Below, in pieces: positions 62,416 to 64,000 of a stretch of 64,000 nt of DNA (the first letter of the stretch is position 1; each line of letters begins with the position of its first letter). The notes below the pieces were generated by a model. That model searched no databases and had not been told where the DNA came from. It saw only the letters and a program-made list of their open reading frames with translations. The position numbers and the translations under genes are program-made. The DNA comes from an uncultured Collinsella sp. (lineage in GTDB: Bacteria > Actinomycetota > Coriobacteriia > Coriobacteriales > Coriobacteriaceae): assembly GCA_944321445.1 (NCBI GenBank), contig CALULJ010000005.1:16983-80982 (forward strand), read 5' to 3'.

Positions 62416-63360
62416 ATGGATACCAACACTGCATATGACGTTCTTATCATCGGCGCTGGCCCTGCAGGAAGCTCCGCTGCACTCTATGCGGCGCGAGCGA
62501 GCCTGCGCGCGCTCATCATCGAACAGGGCATGCCGGGCGGTCAGATCGCCACGTCCGATATGGTGGATAACTATCCGGGCATTCCCGATGTTTCTGGTGC
62601 TGAGCTTGGCCAGAAGATGCTCGATCATGCGGAGTCTGCGGGTGCCGAGGTGGCCTATGCCATGGTGCTGGGCATCGAGCACGCCGGAGACGGTATGTTC
62701 ACTGTTAAGACCGATTCCAGCACATACACTGCACCGGCATTGATCGTTGCCACAGGCGCCACGCCGCGTATGGTGGGCTTCGAGGGTGAGCAGACCTACC
62801 GCGGACGCGGTATCTCGTATTGCGCGACATGCGACGGTATGTTTTATCGAAACAAGCGCGTGTTCGTGGTTGGTGGCGGCAACTCCGCCTGCGAGGAGGG
62901 CCTGTATCTGTCCCGTATCGCCAGCGATGTGGTCATGGTCGTTCGTCGCGATGAATTCCGTGCGCCGCGCGGACGTGTGGAGAGCCTGCTTGCCCAAGAT
63001 AACGTCTCCGTGAAGTACTCAACCTCGATCGTTCGCGTCGAGGGCGATCGCCTGCTGTCGACTGTCACGTTCCGCGATAATGCGACGGGCGAGGAGTATA
63101 CCGAGACGTATCCGGAGGGGTCGTTCGGCATCTTCGTGTTCGCAGGTAACGATCCTGTTCTTGATCTGGTGCGGCCGTTTGTCGACATTGCACCCGATGG
63201 GGGAGTTGTGACCGATGGCGATATGGCCACGCGAACACCCGGCTTGTTCTGCGCTGGCGACATGCGCTCCAAGCGCCTGCGTCAAGTGGTGACTGCCGCT
63301 GCCGACGGTGCCATAGCCGCCACGGCAGCTTACAGCTACATCGTAGAGCAATCCCACTAA
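62416..63360 (+). CDS. trxB: Thioredoxin reductase
   Basis: FAD and NADPH-dependent reductase of thioredoxin. The 314-residue protein has the FAD site YDVLIIGAGPAGSSAALYAA, the redox-active pair CATC (Cys136, Cys139 in ISYCATCDGMF), the NADPH site VFVVGGGNSACEEGLYLSRI, and the C-terminal GLFCAGDMRSKRLRQVVTAA. All are intact. The ATG gives MDTNTAYDVLIIG; the ribosome-binding site is weak (GGGG six bases upstream). Family B repeats follow the stop. Confidence 0.95.
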   Translation: MDTNTAYDVLIIGAGPAGSSAALYAARASLRALIIEQGMPGGQIATSDMVDNYPGIPDVSGAELGQKMLDHAESAGAEVAYAMVLGIEHAGDGMFTVKTDSSTYTAPALIVATGATPRMVGFEGEQTYRGRGISYCATCDGMFYRNKRVFVVGGGNSACEEGLYLSRIASDVVMVVRRDEFRAPRGRVESLLAQDNVSVKYSTSIVRVEGDRLLSTVTFRDNATGEEYTETYPEGSFGIFVFAGNDPVLDLVRPFVDIAPDGGVVTDGDMATRTPGLFCAGDMRSKRLRQVVTAAADGAIAATAAYSYIVEQSH

Positions 63361-63396
63361 CACTAAGGTACCTAACAACATACCCCAAGAGGGGAG

Positions 63397-63487
63397 TGTC
63401 CTCTCTGGGGACGGGGGTCCCAGGGGACATTTTGTCCTCTCTGGGGACGGGGGTGCCAGAGGACACTTTGACCTCTGTGGGGACAGG
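63397..63487. repeat. Family B GC-rich tandem repeat, locus 4
   Basis: Two tandem units of TCTCTGGGGACGGGGGT with alternating GGGGACATTTTGTCC and GAGGACACTTTG blocks, then GGGGACAGG. From here to 63664 no gene is seen. Confidence 0.8.
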
Positions 63488-63664
63488 TTTGTATTGACTT
63501 GCATCACTTAGCCATTGTGCTTCTAACCAAGTACGGCATGTCGACGACTGATGTAGTTCTTTGGTCGGATTTGGATCCATGAGCATGCTTTAAGGATGCT
63601 TTGGAACAGCTTTCGAACTCATCCAAACTTTGCGTATCGTCGCAGATCAATCAAGCGATGATGA

Positions 63665-63722
63665 CCTGTCCCAAAAGAGGCCAAAGTGGCGCGCGGGACC
63701 CCCGTCCCCAGAGAGGACAGAG
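63665..63722. repeat. Family B GC-rich repeat, locus 5
   Basis: One unit: CCTGTCCC, GGCCAAAGTGGC, GACCCCCGTCCCCAGAG. An overlapping 80-codon open frame here is not credible. Nothing else is seen before the degV terminator. Confidence 0.75.
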
Positions 63723-63797
63723 TCTGACGGTGGTGGCGATCGGGTCACCAAGGCGATTCACGATAATATATGTTATGTCAAGTAAGGAAGTGAAAAG

Positions 63798-63822
63798 GAA
63801 AAGGCGCCACGAGCGGGCGCCT
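63798..63822 (-). terminator. Intrinsic terminator of the degV gene
   Basis: On the minus strand AGGCGCC-CGCTCGT-GGCGCCT is followed by TTTT, about 20 bases after the stop. Confidence 0.8.
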
Positions 63823-63839
63823 CTCCTCTTGGATGTTTG

Positions 63840-64000
63840 TTAGAGCCACTCGTAGCCGATGATGAGACCAGACTCTTCCGCGTAGTACGAGCACAGTCCG
63901 CCGCACGGCAAGATGTGTACCTCGGCCTGCGGCCACTGGGCTTCAATGATGGCCTTGAGCTCGCTTGCGGACTTCTCGTTGTCGACATGATCGATATACA
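63840..64000 (-). CDS. DegV family protein, 3' end only
   Basis: The minus strand encodes the last 52 residues of a protein up to TAA at 63840-63842: YIDHVDNEKSASELKAIIEA followed by VHILPCGGLCSYYAEESGLI and IGYEWL. This matches the C-terminal domain of DegV proteins, which bind fatty acids; some present them to the FakA kinase. The pattern of a secondary-structure block ending in a Gly-rich loop and a short hydrophobic end fits. The start and the fatty-acid site lie beyond the window. Confidence 0.7.
   Translation of the reverse strand, partial: YIDHVDNEKSASELKAIIEAQWPQAEVHILPCGGLCSYYAEESGLIIGYEWL

Noticed and set aside
63601..63843. An 80-codon plus-strand open frame after trxB
   Set aside because: It spans a family B repeat and the degV terminator and shows no conserved segment.

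Overview
The window is a GC-rich chromosomal segment from an anaerobic Gram-positive actinobacterium, most likely a Coriobacteriia member near Collinsella. The grounds are the actinobacterial order pyrF-mihF-gmk-rpoZ, a two-gene [FeFe] hydrogenase, a LuxR regulator of the kind with an excisionase-like N-terminus, SpoVS, RNase J together with RNase Y, and SLH-anchored surface proteins. The genus is inference. No rRNA, tRNA, CRISPR array or prophage was seen.

Layout. 1-3241: pyrF (partial), mihF, gmk, rpoZ, thiI. 3484-8995: an SLH/CAP surface protein, then the DNA-uptake pair comEA-comEC and holA. 9239-13782: a LuxR-type regulator split across two frames at a nine-C run, and a 1066-residue mosaic SLH surface protein. 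14103-19597: rpsT (minus), lepA, dusB, a tiny hydrophobic peptide with a LexA box, hemW. 19999-27528: a membrane-anchored DnaJ-like protein, dnaJ, mtaB, phoH, ybeY, dgkA, era, recO. 27796-32203: a methyltransferase, a GltD-like flavoprotein and its [FeFe] hydrogenase. 32309-36460: accessory region with a REP-associated transposase (RAYT), a purine permease, small membrane proteins and an AT-richer frameshifted DUF4160 module. 36750-57932: a long housekeeping block (rpsO, pnp, rnj, ftsK, a RodZ-like gene, yajQ, rimO, pgsA, cinA C-terminal domain, recA, recX, rny, a GHKL ATPase, spoVS, miaB, miaA, hflX). 57951-64000: an acyltransferase, lexA with a divergent YneA-like LysM gene, nrdR, dut, a glycolipid glycosyltransferase, trxB and the 3' end of a degV gene.

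Functional threads. The SOS response: LexA, RecA, RecX, a YneA-like division inhibitor and a candidate SOS-induced membrane peptide, with five LexA boxes readable in the DNA. RNA metabolism and tRNA modification: PNPase, RNase J, RNase Y, YbeY, ThiI, DusB, MiaA and three radical-SAM methylthiotransferases. Hydrogen metabolism: hydrogenase plus flavoprotein.

The most unusual property is the intergenic DNA. At least five families of palindromic or tandem repeats sit at gene ends, several sharing a CTGTCCC core, with a RAYT transposase bracketed by copies of the main family. Four genes take their stop codon from a copy of that family. The strongest leads for new biology are the SOS-linked peptide with a possible antisense RNA (17889-18183), the poly-C switch in the LuxR regulator (9448-9456), the repeat network with its RAYT, and the GHKL ATPase between rny and spoVS.
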